DNA of 6,920 nt, from NCBI GenBank assembly GCA_021796315.1, contig JAJYOH010000323.1:1-6920 (forward strand), in the 5' to 3' direction. This stretch comes from Chloroflexota bacterium (GTDB lineage Bacteria > Chloroflexota > Anaerolineae > Anaerolineales > Villigracilaceae). Within the stretch, counting starts at the first letter, position 1; every line of letters starts with the position of its first letter. A model generated the notes under the pieces. That model did not search any database and was not told the DNA's origin. It saw only the letters and a list, made by a program, of their open reading frames with translations. Below, in pieces: positions 6,434 through 6,920 of this stretch. A program made the translations under genes and the position numbers.

Positions 6434-6504
6434 AGGCGTCGACGGGATTCGGACCCGTGATGAGGGTTTTGCAGACCCTTGCCTTACCACTTGGCCACGA
6501 CGCC
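6434..6504 (-). tRNA. tRNA-Cys (GCA)
   Basis: This is a 71-base cloverleaf: acceptor GGCGTCG with CGACGCC, D-arm GCC/GGC, anticodon stem AGGGT/ACCCT with loop CTGCAAA (anticodon GCA), and T-stem ACGGG/CCCGT. The discriminator is T, as expected for tRNA-Cys, and CCA is not encoded. The T-loop reads TCCGAAT, so position 55 is C rather than the usual U. It is the last gene of the Phe-Gly-Cys operon. Confidence 0.95.
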
Positions 6505-6519
6505 ATATCTTGATTATAA

Positions 6520-6568
6520 ATTGAGGACTGCTGATTGACAACCCAATCATCAATCTGCAATCCTCAAT
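6520..6568. repeat. imperfect inverted repeat between tRNA-Gly and tRNA-Cys
   Basis: Arms 6520-6538 and 6550-6568 are complementary at 17 of 19 positions (mismatches C6528/A6560 and T6532/T6556) around an 11-base loop. The repeat fills most of the 70-base spacer within the tRNA operon. It has no T-tract, so it is not a standard terminator. It could be a small palindromic repetitive element or a processing signal in the precursor RNA. Confidence 0.7.
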
Positions 6569-6574
6569 CCTTTG

Positions 6575-6646
6575 AGCGGGCGATGGGATTCGAACCCACG
6601 ACCTTCTCCTTGGCAAGGAGACGTACTACCACTGTACTACGCCCGC
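6575..6646 (-). tRNA. tRNA-Gly (GCC)
   Basis: This is a 72-base cloverleaf: acceptor GCGGGCG with CGCCCGC, anticodon stem TCTCC/GGAGA with loop TTGCCAA (anticodon GCC), T-stem GTGGG/CCCAT with loop TTCGAAT, and discriminator T, as usual for bacterial tRNA-Gly. CCA is not encoded. It is the middle gene of the operon, 28 bases after tRNA-Phe. Confidence 0.96.
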
Positions 6647-6675
6647 GTTTCCCTGGCTCAAATTTCAGCCGAGAG

Positions 6676-6748
6676 TGCCGAGACCCAGGATCGAACTGGG
6701 GACACCGCGATTTTCAGTCGCGTGCTCTACCAACTGAGCTATCTCGGC
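6676..6748 (-). tRNA. tRNA-Phe (GAA)
   Basis: This is a 73-base cloverleaf: acceptor GCCGAGA with TCTCGGC, D-arm GCTC/GAGC with loop AGTTGGTA, anticodon stem CGCGA/TCGCG with loop CTGAAAA (anticodon GAA), T-stem CCCAG/CTGGG with loop TTCGATC, and discriminator A. CCA is not encoded. It is the first gene of the operon, about 20 bases after the predicted transcription start. Confidence 0.96.
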
Positions 6749-6775
6749 CTGATATTCGGTTGTTAAGCGTGCGGA

Positions 6776-6804
6776 ATTTTACTTGACGACCATGAGATTG
6801 TCAA
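6776..6804 (-). promoter_or_regulatory. sigma-70 promoter of the tRNA operon
   Basis: On the minus strand there is a perfect -35 TTGACA (6804-6799), a 17-base spacer and a -10 TAAAAT (6781-6776). The predicted start is near 6769, followed by GC-rich sequence (CCGCACG at about 6773-6767), which is typical of stable-RNA promoters under stringent control. The putative IS end begins about 18 bases upstream of the -35. Confidence 0.85.
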
Positions 6805-6821
6805 GCAGTGATGTCATTGCT

Positions 6822-6920
6822 TGTTACCCAAACTTGAAAAGTGAACCGATAACACTTGAAAAGTGAACTATTTCCAGCTCAAAAGTGAACACCTGAAAAA
6901 AGGGAACCAAACTTGAAAAG
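6822..6920. mobile_element. probable terminal region of an IS21-like insertion sequence (cut by window)
   Basis: ACTTGAAAAGTGAAC occurs at 6832-6846 and 6854-6868; a variant, GCTCAAAAGTGAAC, is at 6877-6890. The three copies end exactly 22 bases apart. A degenerate copy (6893-6907) follows, and a fifth, CCAAACTTGAAAAG at 6907-6920, runs off the window and repeats 6828-6841. Multiple short same-direction repeats near the tips are known as transposase-binding sites in the IS21 family, whose ends begin with TG. TG at 6822-6823 is a candidate tip. No transposase gene is visible, so the family is tentative; another IS or an operator array is possible. Confidence 0.5.

Noticed and set aside
6535..6786. 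ORFs across the tRNA cluster, giving peptides such as WDSNPRPS and DRTGDTAIFSR
   Set aside because: These are the well-known false translations of tRNA genes on the opposite strand. The tRNA cloverleaves fully explain the sequence.

Overview
The window reads as ordinary bacterial chromosome of about 50% GC. The set of genes best fits a Chloroflexota (Anaerolineae-type) genome: an ABC-2 permease fused to a SpoIIM domain, a stand-alone HNH protein of the type common in Chloroflexi and Cyanobacteria, a TIGR01777 epimerase and a TyrRS with a C-terminal S4 domain. This assignment is inference from gene types; the window holds no rRNA or other phylogenetic marker.

Layout from left to right. Positions 2-2363 hold a two-gene ABC exporter: an ATPase whose first few codons lie before the window, and a translationally overlapping permease with a SpoIIM-like C-terminal domain. 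An HNH protein (2488-2991, minus strand) converges on it and diverges from an NAD(P)-dependent epimerase (3045-3932). A putative lipoprotein of unknown function follows (4089-4769). After about 340 bases without a conventional gene comes tyrS (5114-6325), closed by a strong intrinsic terminator. Facing it on the minus strand is a complete tRNA operon (promoter 6804-6776, tRNA-Phe, tRNA-Gly, tRNA-Cys, terminator 6428-6405). The last 100 bases carry regularly spaced short repeats that look like the end of an insertion sequence, probably IS21-like.

The most interesting find is the tyrS leader. A promoter with an extended -10 (4977-4985) should start transcription at, or within a base of, an ATG at 4992. 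That ATG opens a 14-residue ORF, MFIYHSFAYYYFRT, with four tyrosines, three of them consecutive. Behind it lie three mutually exclusive RNA hairpins. The last is a textbook intrinsic terminator (5056-5079) placed before the tyrS ribosome-binding site. This has every part of a trp-type ribosome-mediated attenuator, sensing charged tRNA-Tyr and controlling tyrosyl-tRNA synthetase, with a leader peptide that appears to be translated from a leaderless transcript.

Smaller points are a series of short hairpins without a gene (4799-4937), a 19-bp imperfect inverted repeat between two tRNA genes, and a tRNA-Cys whose T-loop has C instead of the nearly universal U at position 55.
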